Assembly (NCBI GenBank): GCA_002077065.1
Contig: NAJO01000005.1
Span: 434,001-498,000 of the forward strand
Reading direction: 5' to 3'
DNA: 64,000 nt
From: Cryoendolithus antarcticus
Taxonomy: Eukaryota; Ascomycota; Dothideomycetes; Cladosporiales; Cladosporiaceae
The translations under genes were made by a program, and so were the position numbers. The stretch's first letter is position 1, and each line of letters opens with the position of its first letter. Under the pieces are notes generated by a model that saw only the letters and a list, made by a program, of their open reading frames with translations, did no database searches and was not told where the DNA came from. Below, in pieces: positions 1 to 11,109 of the stretch.

Positions 1-688
1 AACTCGGCGTCTCCTGCATCTGGCTATGCTGCTGTGCTGCGAATGCCGGGTGGAGGTGTGCAGGTGGTGTGCGCTGATCACCGAGACGGTTGTAGTGCTC
101 TACCCACTCCCGCGAAGGACGATCATGGCGTTGCATCATCTGACCACCGCGGTGGGATGTGGCTGCAGCGCCCATTTGCGGTAGCGTTGGTGAGCGCCAG
201 CCTTCGATGTCGCTTTCCGAGACTGAAGGATCGCGGCGGAAGAGGCCTGAGCCGCCGCGCTTTTGCTTTCGACGGCGGAGGCAGAAGAGGACGAAGCCTA
301 GGACTGCGAGGGCGAGGAGACCGAAGACGACACCAAGGGCTATGCCGAGGGAGCGGTCGGTGAGAGGGGAGTGCTTTCCAGTCGTATTTGCGGCGGCAGA
401 CGTTTCTGTCGCTGCTGGGGAGATGACTGCTGGGGTTGAGGTCGAACTCGATTGCATCTTGTGGGTTGAGGTCCCGATCACAACTGTTGCTGGCCAGGAT
501 AGGTGTTGCACGTCCGTTATGCTGCTTGTGGAGTAGACGCTTGTGATCAGGCTTTCTGCTATGCTCCATAGCTCGAGAGGGATGTCGGTAGTCGTTGACG
601 AGCTAGCTGCTGATGTGATAGAGCTCGAAGGAGCTGATGTCACTGATGTGGCCAGCGTCGCGAGAGTGGACTCCGTGGATGCCGCCAT
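1..688 (-). CDS. Ser/Thr-rich single-pass membrane protein, C-terminus cut by the window edge
   Basis: The reading frame is open on the minus strand from 736 to the left edge, so there is no stop in the window. I chose the ATG at 688 because it opens a Ser/Thr/Ala-rich stretch of about 120 residues followed by one strong membrane segment (GIALGVVFGLLALAVLGFVL). A basic CLRRRKQKR stop-transfer patch and a polar tail with RDPSVSESDIEGWRSP come next. This layout (O-glycosylated outer part, one membrane span, cytoplasmic tail) is common in fungal cell-surface sensor-like proteins, but no conserved domain is seen and the function is unknown. There is no signal peptide with this start; an upstream exon joined at about 715 (a CAG acceptor) is possible. 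The frame and membrane span are well supported; the start is not. Confidence 0.6.
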   Translation of the reverse strand, partial: MAASTESTLATLATSVTSAPSSSITSAASSSTTTDIPLELWSIAESLITSVYSTSSITDVQHLSWPATVVIGTSTHKMQSSSTSTPAVISPAATETSAAANTTGKHSPLTDRSLGIALGVVFGLLALAVLGFVLFCLRRRKQKRGGSGLFRRDPSVSESDIEGWRSPTLPQMGAAATSHRGGQMMQRHDRPSREWVEHYNRLGDQRTPPAHLHPAFAAQQHSQMQETPS

Positions 689-2301
689 CGCGGTGGTGTC
701 TACCAGGAACACTCCCTGCTCAGCGCTAGCTTGGTGTCACAATCAAATTGCCAGGTAATGAAGATGCCAGTAGCCCAAATCTCGAGTGAGTGTAATCCGT
801 AAGTGTTCAGTCGGGCGTTTAGAGTAGTTTCTGGTATCACTGATGATTGCACTGGGTATTGATTGAGATGCTAGTACGAGATACAGTGCAAGTAAGACAG
901 AGATGTAGGTGAGGATTCAGGAATAAGCGAAACAGCAGTTCCAATGCCAATACATACACAGTCCTGGCAGTCCCAGTCCACCGATTCACGCAGGGTCTGG
1001 TCCTGACCAGGTCCCATCCCGCACCTACAGAAGCGATGCCTTCTCGAAGCGCGAGGCTGTGCCAACAGTGCCAACGGACACCATGTCCATGCAGATCACT
1101 TACCTTGACAAGCAGCCACGTGAAAGCAGGACGATATCCAGCCGGAAGACAGCGCCGTAACCGAAGGTGCGAGCCACACTTCCAGGCACCATGCTGTCAT
1201 GCTAGTGGCTGTTGACTGGCAGAGACGGGCTGGAAGGCTCGGTGAGGTAGGTGGATGTGGCGCTGAGAGGTCGTGAGTGGACGACTCGAGGTGAGAGTCA
1301 TGCAGGGCAATCATGGAAAGCCACAGATGACCAGTCCTAGCGACAGGGGAGTTGTGGCGCAGGCCTGTCTGACGTTGTTCTGGGCTTGAAGATCTGCATA
1401 GCAGGGTCTTGGAATGGTAGTTCTTAACGTCGAGTGTGCCGCTGGCGTGCTCAAGCGTGGCATGGGTCAAACAGGTTTCAAGTTTGGACAATTAGGACAG
1501 ATTTGAGTTTGAGATCCGCCGTTGCCGAATCGTACGCACGTGGGAAAGCTCACGTTTGTGAAGTGCTACAGATTCAACATACGTTATTCCGTTGCTTCAT
1601 CCGCATTGACGAGGCGCTGGCACTGAACTGCATCAGCAATCTGTCCTGACATGAACGTGAGCAATTGCATACGCTCTCTTTCTCAAACTTCGGGCTTTAT
1701 AGGCTATTGTACGCCAGTCAGCATCATCGCCCTGGAATGCTGCCAAAGAACGTCCCGTGAGTTGCGATAGCTCAGGGTCCACTATTGACAGGCCTACTCG
1801 GCGGTTACTGCCGAGGCCGTTTGGTCTCTCTCATCGCTACTGTGGCTGTGCAACGACGACATGGCTGAAAGCGCTTAGCTGTGCAGGATTCGTCCCTAGA
1901 GAACCTCGGGGAAAGGGTTGGTCCTTCACTGGCGACGCACTATCGTGCTGCACACCATAAGGCCGCGTCAATCAGTCAAGCGACCAGTCAAAAATCGCGA
2001 GTGAGGAAGGGATGCGATCCCGTGAGGTACAATCTGGCGGATGCAGTAAGGGTAGACAACATGCAGCCAATAGTGTCCACATGCCTGTGGGCCAGTGGAC
2101 GTCGTTGCGTGTCGTGAATCTGCCCAGCCAGTATACTCATACATATGGTCGTCCAGACAATAGGTTGTACCGAGCGCCCATACACCGCCGGTTCTGAAGG
2201 CACCTTGCCCGTACCCTACCCAGCCGTAATTCAGACGCTGCACCGCTTCCCATACGCAGCTGTACAATCGCAATGCGCCGCAATAATCCAGATCACAAGT
2301 G
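689..2301. other. Intergenic region without a supported gene
   Basis: About 1.6 kb lies between two minus-strand genes. Only short, compositionally ordinary open frames occur and none resembles a known family. A consensus GTAAGT donor on the minus strand near 1105 leaves open a 5' non-coding or coding exon of the membrane-protein gene to its left. Confidence 0.5.
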
Positions 2302-2808
2302 TCATATCCCCCATCCTCCTCTCCTCTGCGCTTTACGCACAGGTTGCTGCCAGCTCTGCGCAGCCCTCGCCTGTCCCTCCCTCTCCCTCCAGTACTCATA
2401 TTCATTTCCCCAAACCCCAGCCCAATAGCCAACATCCTGCGCAACACCCTCCGGACCTCTAGTCCACATCCAAAGCGCAAGACCAGCCAGCATGCCCCAG
2501 AAAGCGATCTTCCACGCAAGTCGAAACCAGAACATTACGCTCTGCACCAGCATGTTCAGGAGTTTGAGGGAGACGAAGATGATCACTAGGAGGAGAGCGA
2601 TGGTGGCGAGATCAGGCTTCTGGGTGATAGATGTGAGGAGCGGGAAGACGTAGGAGCGGGCTGTGTTCGAGAGGGAGAGCAATCGGTAGGCCCATGGTCG
2701 GAGGGGGTTGGAGGGGTCGAGGAAGTAGGCTGACCAGTCTGTTGTGTGATTAGCGCTGAACGCTGCGGTCAGGTATGAGCAATGCGACTGACCCTGAACG
2801 AGATCCAT
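2302..2808 (-). CDS. APQ12: APQ12-family nuclear envelope / nuclear pore assembly protein
   Basis: The product is a small membrane protein of the fungal Apq12 family. These proteins sit in the ER and nuclear envelope and affect nuclear pore assembly and lipid balance. There are two exons, 2808-2793 and 2738-2302. The 54-bp intron (2739-2792) starts GTCAGT, has a GCTAAT branch-like site and ends ACAACAG. Splicing joins MDLVQ directly to DWSAYFLDPSNP and gives about 150 residues. Two neighbouring hydrophobic segments (around LATIALLLVIIFVSLKLL and FWGMLAGLALWMW) are followed by the family-typical GPEGVAQDVGYWAGVWGNEY and a charged tail. The intron is a multiple of three and has no stop, so an unspliced reading would add 18 unlikely residues. 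The gene is divergent from the tRNA ligase gene. Confidence 0.85.
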   Translation of the reverse strand: MDLVQGQSHCSYLTAAFSANHTTDWSAYFLDPSNPLRPWAYRLLSLSNTARSYVFPLLTSITQKPDLATIALLLVIIFVSLKLLNMLVQSVMFWFRLAWKIAFWGMLAGLALWMWTRGPEGVAQDVGYWAGVWGNEYEYWREREGQARAAQSWQQPVRKAQRRGGWGI

Positions 2809-3369
2809 GATGGCGATCGGCTCAACCTATAGTGCTGCTCCGCGTAGTTGAATGTGCGAGTGAAGTGGTGGGGCTAACTTCGGCTTCGCAGGCGCATCGC
2901 CTTGTGTTCCACTTCCTACATTGACCAAGGGGCCAGAGCTGAGACAGAAGTAGACGTCGAGACAATTTGGCCTGTACGATGAGTTCTATTGGATGTTCCA
3001 GACGAATGTAATGCCTGATCGCAACAGGCAGCATCACAAACACTGAGCACGCGCCACATCAAACTTTCGCGCATTGTGGCCGTGCAAGGCGAACATGTCC
3101 AAAGTGAACACCGCAAGTGACTCTTCTTGTATCGTTACAGCAAGACATGTGAGTCAGCGATAACGCATAGGCCACTCAGCTGCTGCGGTCTGTTGCTAGA
3201 TTGTCGTACAGTTCGACATAACATCAAAGCACTCGCTCTTTCCCAGGGCTGCTGCGTTTGTCAACCGCCCTTTCCTCCAGCTGTCGGGGTGAAGTTCGAG
3301 ATATCCTGATCATCTCATTCATTGCAATACAACACGTTTCAACACTACCCTACAACACTGAGTCGAGCC
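2809..3369. promoter_or_regulatory. Divergent intergenic region between APQ12 and TRL1
   Basis: About 560 bp separates the two start codons, so it must hold both promoters. I see no recognisable binding-site array or other gene here. Confidence 0.4.
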
Positions 3370-5820
3370 ATGGCTCGAGCACAGGACGCGCCATTCCGGC
3401 CGCAAGACCATGCGGCAAATCGCGAGATGCTGCGCGGATTAGAGGCTCACAAAGGCAGCTACAAAAAGCGAGCCGATGATTTCTCCGCGAAGAAAAGCAC
3501 TTTCTCCGTTACAGGCTCCTTCATCACAGTCGACTCCTGGCGGATGCAGGATTGGGACTACAAGAAGCCTAATCTCCCTACTTATGCTCGAGGACTTTTC
3601 ACAACCAAAAACAGCCAAGGCCAGCCTGAGATTGCCGTTCGTGGTTATGATAAATTCTTCAACGAAGGTGAGGTGCCCGAGACTGAGTTCCGAAACGCCG
3701 AGACGCAGACGAGAGGACCCTACGAGCTCAGTGTTAAGGAGAATGGCTGCATCATTTTCATGGCTGGACTCGAGGACGGAACACTCATAGTCTGCAGCAA
3801 GCATTCGACTGGAGCACGCACAGATATTGAGGTCAGTCATGCTGATGTCGGTGATCAGTGGGTAGAGAAGCACCTGGCGTCAGTCGGAAAGACAAGGCAA
3901 GACTTCGCACGCGTGCTGAGAGAACTGAACGTCACTGCTGTGGCGGAACTCTGCGACGACGACTTCGAGGAGCACGTGCTTCGATACAAGCCCGAAGCTG
4001 CTGGACTGTACTTGCATGGCCTCAATCTGAACGTTCCAGACTTTGCCACCTACCCACATCATCTGGTCGACAAGTTCGCTGATGAGTGGGGGATGAAAAG
4101 GACCATGTACCTGGTTAAGGACGACATAGAGGACGTCAAGAACTTCCTTCGTCAGACCGCGGAGACTGGTAATTACGATGGGCGTGACACAGAAGGCTTC
4201 GTCATTCGTTGTCAGTCGAAACATGGCACCCGCGAGTGGCATGACTGGTTCTTCAAGTATAAGTTTGAGGAGCCGTATCTCATGTACCGGCAGTGGCGAG
4301 AGTGTACGAAAGCAGTGATCAACGGACGAGAACCGAGGTACAAGAAGCACAAGCAGATCACTGAGGAGTACATTGATTTCGCTCGTCGAAAGCTGCACGG
4401 CAATCGAGAGCTTGCGAAACAGTACAACCAGAATCATGGCATCATACAGATGCGAGACGAGTTCCTGGAGTCGCGCGGACTGAGTGGCGCAGATATAATC
4501 CGCAAGGAAAACGCGAGTGGGTTATTTTCGAACGACGATACTGTCAAGGACATCGTTTTGGTCCCTGTGGCGACAATCGGCTGTGGCAAAACTACTGTGG
4601 CACTTGCGTTGGTGCATCTATTTGGCTGGGGACATGTGCAAAACGACAATGTCACTGTCAAGAAAGGCAAGCCACAAGCATTCGCCAACGCGTGTACACA
4701 CACTTTGGAGGAGGCGCCGGCGATGATCGCGGATCGGAACAATCACCAGAAGCGTGAGCGTAAGCAGATTATGGACGATATCTCGAAGACGGTGTACAAA
4801 GCCAAATATGTGGCACTGCACTACCGCCACGACCGCGCGAACTACGACAACATCCGCAAGGCGACCCGCGAGCGAGTGCTCAGCCGCGGCGACAACCATC
4901 AGACCATCCAAGCAGCAAGCAAAGGCAACATCATTGTCGAGATCATGGAGGGCTTCATGCATCGCTTCGAGCCAGTGAACGCCTACACACCGCCAGATGA
5001 TGGCTTCGACTCGATCATCGACCTCGACCCTGTTGCTACCTCGCGTGAGAATCTCGAGATTGTGATCACGCATCTGTATAATGAGTACCCCAAGCTCTTC
5101 GGGGACCAAGAGATGCCCTCTTCGGACGATATGGATGCCGCCATAGCCGCAGCGATGAACGACTATACAGTCGACATCAAACACGAAATCCAGTCCCGTC
5201 CAAGCAACAACAATCAAAACACCAAACCCAAAACTCCCCAACCCTCCCCGAAACCCAAGGCGCCGAAAGTCGAGTACTTCGCCGTCCAGCTTCCCGCAAC
5301 ACTCATCCGCACTCTCCTAGACACAACCTTCCAGCATACCCCTCCGCATCTAACAAAACTCTATACGCACCTCCTCACCTCCCGCCGCATCCAGACCGAG
5401 TTCCACGTCACGCTTTGCCACCGCGCTTCCGCCGGCCAACATCCCACCCTCTGGTCCCATCTCAACGATCTCTACACCGCTGCCTCCGCCCCAACGCCAA
5501 CGCGCGCTTTCACTGACCCGGATCCGAAGCTCGGCAGCGCGAAAGTCAGCATCGACCGCATCGTCTGGGACGACAGGATCATGGCTTTTGCTGTCAGGCT
5601 AACGGCCGGGGAGGGCGGAGGCGAGGTCTGGACGTGTGCGAATCGGGTGCCGCATGTTACTGTCGGGACTGCGTCGGTGGAGGTCAAGCCGAAGGAGAGT
5701 AATGACTTACTGCTGAGGTGGGAGAGAGAGGGTGCTAGGGGGGAGAACGGGGTCTGGGAGGTTGTGTTGCCGCCGGGGGTGGAGGTTGAGGGGACGGTGA
5801 AGGCTGTGTTGGCGAGGTGA
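3370..5820 (+). CDS. TRL1: tRNA ligase (ligase / kinase / cyclic phosphodiesterase)
   Basis: Multifunctional fungal tRNA ligase that joins tRNA exons after intron removal and, in yeast, the HAC1 mRNA during the unfolded-protein response. The single exon encodes 816 residues from the ATG at 3370; the frame stays open upstream but lacks a better ATG. The N-terminal adenylyltransferase domain carries the nucleotidyl-lysine motif KENG at K123. The central polynucleotide-kinase domain has the P-loop ATIGCGKTT (lysine about 407). The C-terminal cyclic phosphodiesterase domain has two HxT motifs, EFHVTL (H679) and PHVTV (H762). All three catalytic modules look intact and in the usual order, and the length matches the family. 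The gene is convergent with trehalose phosphorylase, with 139 bp between stop codons. Confidence 0.96.
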   Translation: MARAQDAPFRPQDHAANREMLRGLEAHKGSYKKRADDFSAKKSTFSVTGSFITVDSWRMQDWDYKKPNLPTYARGLFTTKNSQGQPEIAVRGYDKFFNEGEVPETEFRNAETQTRGPYELSVKENGCIIFMAGLEDGTLIVCSKHSTGARTDIEVSHADVGDQWVEKHLASVGKTRQDFARVLRELNVTAVAELCDDDFEEHVLRYKPEAAGLYLHGLNLNVPDFATYPHHLVDKFADEWGMKRTMYLVKDDIEDVKNFLRQTAETGNYDGRDTEGFVIRCQSKHGTREWHDWFFKYKFEEPYLMYRQWRECTKAVINGREPRYKKHKQITEEYIDFARRKLHGNRELAKQYNQNHGIIQMRDEFLESRGLSGADIIRKENASGLFSNDDTVKDIVLVPVATIGCGKTTVALALVHLFGWGHVQNDNVTVKKGKPQAFANACTHTLEEAPAMIADRNNHQKRERKQIMDDISKTVYKAKYVALHYRHDRANYDNIRKATRERVLSRGDNHQTIQAASKGNIIVEIMEGFMHRFEPVNAYTPPDDGFDSIIDLDPVATSRENLEIVITHLYNEYPKLFGDQEMPSSDDMDAAIAAAMNDYTVDIKHEIQSRPSNNNQNTKPKTPQPSPKPKAPKVEYFAVQLPATLIRTLLDTTFQHTPPHLTKLYTHLLTSRRIQTEFHVTLCHRASAGQHPTLWSHLNDLYTAASAPTPTRAFTDPDPKLGSAKVSIDRIVWDDRIMAFAVRLTAGEGGGEVWTCANRVPHVTVGTASVEVKPKESNDLLLRWEREGARGENGVWEVVLPPGVEVEGTVKAVLAR

Positions 5821-5959
5821 GGGGCAATGATATAGTGAGCTATAATGGAGGATCATGGCTCTTGCGCGAGCAGAAGCTTCGAGGCTAGTGCGATGTGCGT
5901 CTACGAAAGCGTCTGGTCCGCAGGAAGCGGCAAGTACCCCCATGCATAATTCACGTTAG

Positions 5960-8322
5960 CTATGTTATAGCGACGCTCCTTAGTAGCTCTACATCCCCTC
6001 TCCGTCTCCGCTCCCCAGCACCCTCCCTCGCCATATCCCACACCCATCCCCCATCAAACCTCGGTTTCCGCTCGCTCGTCATCCGGTCAAACAAGTACAT
6101 CCAGCACACCGCTTCCCCAACCGTACTGACTTCATCCCTCAGCCCCAACCGCCCATGATACCCCATATCATAGTACCTCTCGTCATCGTCGAACAATACG
6201 TCCATGTACTCCGCCACACAGCGTATCTCGGCCGCCTTGTCGGACGCGTTGACCAGGAAGCCCGAGCGGGCGTGTTGAATTTGGAGCGCGTTGGCAGGGG
6301 TTTGCAGAGCGATACAGGGGACGCCTTTGTGGAGGGATTGGGCGATGAGTGGGTTTGGTGAGGGGTTTTGGGAGAGGGAGAGGGAGATGTGGGCGCGTGA
6401 GAGAAGGGCGTTGAGGGTTTGGTCTGAGGGCGGAAGCGGGGAGATGATGATGTCGTTAGCGAGGTCTGGGTAGTCTTTTGTTATGGAGGTGCGTAGGCGC
6501 TTGAGGCTCTGGCTTCTGGATGTGGTGTGAGTTGATGGATTGTAGCAGAGCAGCAGCTGGGGCGTCTGCTGCACACTCAGGCCGGAGCAATATCGCGATT
6601 GGCGTCGGAAGAGGGCGAATGCTGCGATGGCGTCCTGCATGGCGGTTTCGGAGTCTGTAGTTTGGATTATGTAGTCTCGACGAGGGTAGGCCAGGTGGGG
6701 CACACCCTGCCTCTGGCAATGGTGGGCGAAGTCCCGGTGGTAGAACGCCGTTGCCCCATCCGAGAGTCGTTTGTTCTGTCCATCGAGCCAGTCGATACTG
6801 GAGGGCATCAATGACAGCTTTTCTCTTGGGACTATGCGCGGGATATGCGTCTGCAGAGGTTCCGAGATGAAGAGATCGGCATGCTTGACGTGCGACCAGA
6901 TCCATTGCCACTCTTGCGCTGCACACGTGCCTTGAGCGGTGATCAGATCATGTCGTAGCGCGTGATGTGATCGAAGAATTACGGGTCGTGAAGGATCCAA
7001 ACTTTTCGAGATTGTGACGAGAGCTGGCATGGTGAAGTCGTCGATCACTATCACTGCGGCGCCGCCACTAGATCGCGACGCAAGAGGACCTCCGTCTGCG
7101 GTCCATCTCAGTGATTCTGCTACTGAGTGTGTCCACGTGTCGATGATGTCCATGTGAGCTTCGGTAAGGGGTGAGTGTAGGTCTTCTCCGCCTCGCAGAA
7201 CCTGTCGTACGCGTTCGTGAATACGGTTTACTTCCGGCTTGGGAGGCGGTACGAACCTGGAGTCGTTAATTAGCGGACGCTTTTTAGGTTGACTATCGTG
7301 CCTACCAGCTACAGTTGACCTCCATGCAATTTAAGAACCTCATCAGTCCGTACCGCATACGGGCAACTCCGCCTTGCGAGGAACTAGTGAAGAAAGCCAA
7401 CTTCTTGTGCTTTCTCCGTAGGGACTGCGAGTAATGATTTGCCATCCGCATCGTGCGCTCGCCGACGCTGCATGCGTAGCGCTCAGGGAGCACAAAGGTA
7501 GATCGGCCGCCTAGATCTACTCCAACCTCACCGAGAGGGCCGATCTGGAGTCGCGGCTGTAGATTGGGTCCGAAGCAGCTGATTGGGATCGATCAGCGAG
7601 GAATGCAGGACTCATGCGAGGGGGCAAGCTTACAGTACGCATTTCCTGACCATCAAGTCCGCAATGTCATCCGCATCCCCACAGTTGGAGTCTCTATCAA
7701 GTGCAACCGGAAGAATGTCAAGCTCGCTCCATAATCTGCTTGGCAGCTTGGGACATGCCCGTATAACCTCAGGTGCAATACCGGCGCCAACGAATCTGCA
7801 TGCGTTGTCGCGAGCGATTGTTTCAAGCGTAATGGTGAGAAAGTCCTCAAGCGCGTTCGTTCTGCCGCCAATGGGAAGGCCTCGAACGGCTGCCTGGTGC
7901 TCGTGTTGGCTTAAGTGCACCGTATGAAGTGCGAAATCGAGCGATGTCGTTCCGTCATGCCAGACGAGTCCAACTTGGACGGCATGGTCCTCGCAGATTT
8001 TCATTGCGATCCCGACCCAAAGCTTAGTCGGAAGCGCAGATAAGGCATCGCCATCCTCGCCGTCTTCTGGTCGGCCAGACGTAGTCGTATCAACGAGATC
8101 TAAGCCAGGCTTGAGATCGTGAGGCACATTGAGGGTGTAGTCTGCGACGATCGAATGCTGAGGTGACTCCTTGCTCGTGAATTGTGTCTCCTTGCGCGGC
8201 ATTTCGCCTAGTCCCGAGTCTGTTCGGTCTATCATTGTAAGATCTGTGTGCCATTGCGTCGAGCGATTCTGCGGGATCAGGTCCTGTAGTGCTGGACCAG
8301 TGCAAACCCCCGGGTACTCCAT
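5960..8322 (-). CDS. ccg-9: Trehalose phosphorylase/synthase, CCG-9 type (GT4 glycosyltransferase)
   Basis: Retaining GT4-family enzyme of the Neurospora clock-controlled gene-9 / trehalose phosphorylase type, acting in trehalose metabolism in the cytosol. Three exons are 8322-7634, 7578-7306 and 7256-5960. The introns are 55 bp (GTAAGC...CAATCAG) and 49 bp (GTAGGC...CTCCAG). Together they encode 752 residues, normal for the family. The N-terminal part has the RLWSELDILP segment. The second exon has the characteristic KKLAFFTSSSQGGVARMRYG motif (GT4 glycine-rich loop). The third has VIVIDDFTMPAL and SRPVILRSHHALRHDL, then the glycosyltransferase C-terminal half. The three separate open frames make sense only when spliced. 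The start at 8322 is the first ATG in frame; a further upstream exon cannot be excluded. The regulation of the Neurospora homologue (clock, stress) is not visible here. Confidence 0.9.
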
Positions 8323-9352
8323 CTATAGCGACAGCCTTGGCTCTTGTAGTCCTCGGTATGTAGACAGCTGAATCGATTAGCTGTACAAAGGCATCGCATT
8401 TGCCGCGTCGCCCATCAACCCTGACATTGAAAGCTAGGGAACGGAGAAACATAAGCTTGACTGTTTACGTCGCGTCGCATGATGGTACTGTCGCTGCTAA
8501 AAGCATCAAGCGAACAGGAGAAACATAAAGAGACACTCATGGCCTGGCGCACATGGCGTCTGGCCGAACAGCCACCGTTCCACAACAGAGCTGTCAGCCA
8601 ACCTAAGATAGTGAGCATGCCGAGCTGCGCGCCTCGTAGCTGTGGGACGACTACGGCGCGCGTGTCGCGGATACCCTCGGATATCGCAGCCCTGTGAGAC
8701 ACCAGGAGCGCCAATGCATTCTTCCACGGTTCTGGGTGGAGGCTGGCGACTGCCGTGGACGTCTGATAAAGGACGAAGGCTGGGTGATGAGGGAAGTATA
8801 AGATGTGGCGTCAGCTGAAAGACTGGGGTAAGGTATGGTCTACCTGGTCTCGATTGCCGAGGGGCTTCCGAAGAGAACCATTGTTCGTTCTGCACGTGAA
8901 CGGCGAAGGTGAACTCGTAAGCGAGGAAGCAGCGATGTATGATCCGAGGTCTGCATGCTGCGCACGATGTTGTGGATCAATCTGCAGGGCATCGTAGCGA
9001 CTACTACAGGACAGCGTCGAGCAACGCTCACTCTCGATCATGACAGGTAGTATCTGTCACGTGCTTCAACGCGCATGCAGCCTTCGAGCGCTGCTGGTCC
9101 AGATTGCGTTCCATGGATTGCGTACGTTACTCTCAATCCCCGTCGCACTTAGTGCTGATGTGATCGCGTTGTGCCATCGAGAGAAATAGAGACGATACAT
9201 CGCGGCATCTCTCATCTCAGCATGCCTGAGGCCCGCTTTGACGGCCCGTCCATCGGGATCACCCTTACCTGCCATCCTTGATCGTGCTCTGGCCCCATAG
9301 TCAATCGCACTCCACGTGCTTCGTAGTACTTTCCACGCGCCAACTACCACAG
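8323..9352. promoter_or_regulatory. Divergent region between trehalose phosphorylase and the WHI2-like gene
   Basis: About 1 kb with no convincing coding frame. It probably carries both promoters and the 5' end of the WHI2-like gene. A possible tiny first exon ATGGATTGC at 9113-9121, followed by GTACGT, would join in phase with the CAG acceptor at 9352; this is a guess from splice signals only. Confidence 0.35.
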
Positions 9353-11109
9353 CAACGCGACCGAGCATCGCACATACTGCTCAACACCGCCACAGTGGAT
9401 TCCACCACCTCCTCCGTCCAAACCACACCCTCCCTCCGCGGCCACACACCCACTGGCCCCCTCAAGATCGACGTTGACCCCCACTTCGACCTTTCTACCG
9501 CGGAACCCTCTCAGCCGGCCAAGGAGGAGCCCACAGCCACTGCCGCCGTCGAATCGCCACCGCCGTTCTCCGCCCACAACTTCCCATCGCGATACTTCCC
9601 TACTCCGTCTGGCTCAGACCCCTATCGCGCTCTAGTCACCGCGTGCCAAGACTCCGAATCGCTTACTGCGCTTGCTGGACCACCCGCCGGTCCTGCACCG
9701 CCGTTCGAGGAGACAGAACAGAGTAGTCCATCCAGTGCATTTGCCGTTAGAGAGGGTTCCGCGAATTCTGTTGTTGCAGACACCAAGGCTGCGCTACCAC
9801 GGGATACCAAGGATCGGCAACTTGACGACGGAGAGCCGCCACCACCGTATACTGAAGGATCGAGTCCGCTTGACGGCTTCACATACGTAATGGCGTCTGC
9901 AGGGAGCATTATCACGCAGGTGCAGCAGGGAGGACCGGCACCGTTGAACACCGCCCTTGGAGGTATGCGATCACTCGCTCAAGATGCGCGCGCCTGCAGC
10001 TGACGTGCTTTCAAGGTTCCGACGAGAACATCACACTTGATCTAAGGTGCGCAGGCCAGCACAGGGCTTCGAGATGAAAAGACTAACAATCAGCAGAGGC
10101 ACACGGTTCACGCTCTCACGAGACGAACTCCTCACCCTCCCCGAGTTCGTTCTCCTCTCACTGTTCCCAAACGGCCTCCTCCCAGATGGCCAGAACAACT
10201 TCCACGAGGGAGATGTCTACCCAGTCGACGTAAGCCAACCCGCCATTACCCAAGTCCACAGATCCCCATCCTCGATCCGTGAAATCCAATCCGTCATGTC
10301 TAATCCCCATGTATACTTATCTGACATTGTCTATAACTCACAGTACGACCCCACTTCCTTGTCATACATGCTCGACTTCTTCCGACAAGTCGCGCAGACG
10401 ATCCCGCAGTCTTCGGAAGATTCGGCGCAGGAGCAATCGAGTCATGATCCGCTGTCGCCTAGTCCAATGCCGATCGAGCCGATGGCTGGGAATGCGAGGG
10501 ACATGTTGCAAGACCGCGCCGGTATCATTGTGCTGCGGGAGGACCTGGACTTCTACGCCATCCCGCCGCGGAAAGACATCGAGCAGCATGAGGTCATTGA
10601 GGTGAAGCGTGCTGCTGGCAGGGCGCTGTTGAGACAGGATGGTATCTTCTCTGGACTAAGGAAGAGCGAGGAGCCAGGGACGACGGAGCAGCATCTTATT
10701 GAGATGTTGACTGCAGGGTAAGCTAGGGTGATGAGATCGATCTCAACGCGAAAGGCTAACAACGCGTAGTGGCTTCGACCACGCAGATAGCTGGGGCCAC
10801 CGAGCTGCCGAGCCGAACAAGGCGGTCATATGCTCTATCGCGCTCGCACGGCTGAGGACCGACATTCGCGGCGAAGCTGCAAACAGTAATGCTGTCGGCA
10901 TGGCACAGAAACTTCTCCTCTTCTGGCGCAAGCCCGCTCGAAGATGCTGGTGGGAAGGTGTCGAGCTCGACAACGTGGAAGGCGTGGAGGGAAAGCTGAA
11001 GGTGTGGATTAGGCGGGTGTGGACGCTGGAGATGGTGCGTAGCTCCCAAGCCATTCGCTTCGTGAGCAGGCTGCTGACAAGTCCACAGAGCGTCATTGGA
11101 TTGCGCTAG
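9353..11109 (+). CDS. WHI2: WHI2-like BTB-domain phosphatase activator
   Basis: Fungal protein with a BTB/POZ-like core related to yeast Whi2, which works with Psr phosphatases in stress response and low-amino-acid growth control. Exons are about 9353-9962, 10016-10046, 10097-10229, 10344-10717, 10770-11034 and 11089-11109; the phases agree at every junction. The Pro/Ser-rich N-terminus contains LRGHTPTGPLKIDVDPH. The core starts GTRFTLSRDELLTLPEFVLL and continues through FPNGLLPDGQNNFHEGDVYPVD, YMLDFFRQVAQ, LREDLDFYAIPP, EVKRAAGRALL and TEQHLIEMLTAGGFDH. The exon of only 31 bp is needed for the conserved segment before the core. The first coding exon is uncertain, since no in-frame ATG lies just upstream of 9353. 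The third intron (10230-10343, 114 bp) is in frame and stop-free. Confidence 0.82.

Noticed and set aside
4618..5241. 207-codon minus-strand frame inside TRL1
   Set aside because: Lies wholly antisense to the conserved kinase domain and matches no family.
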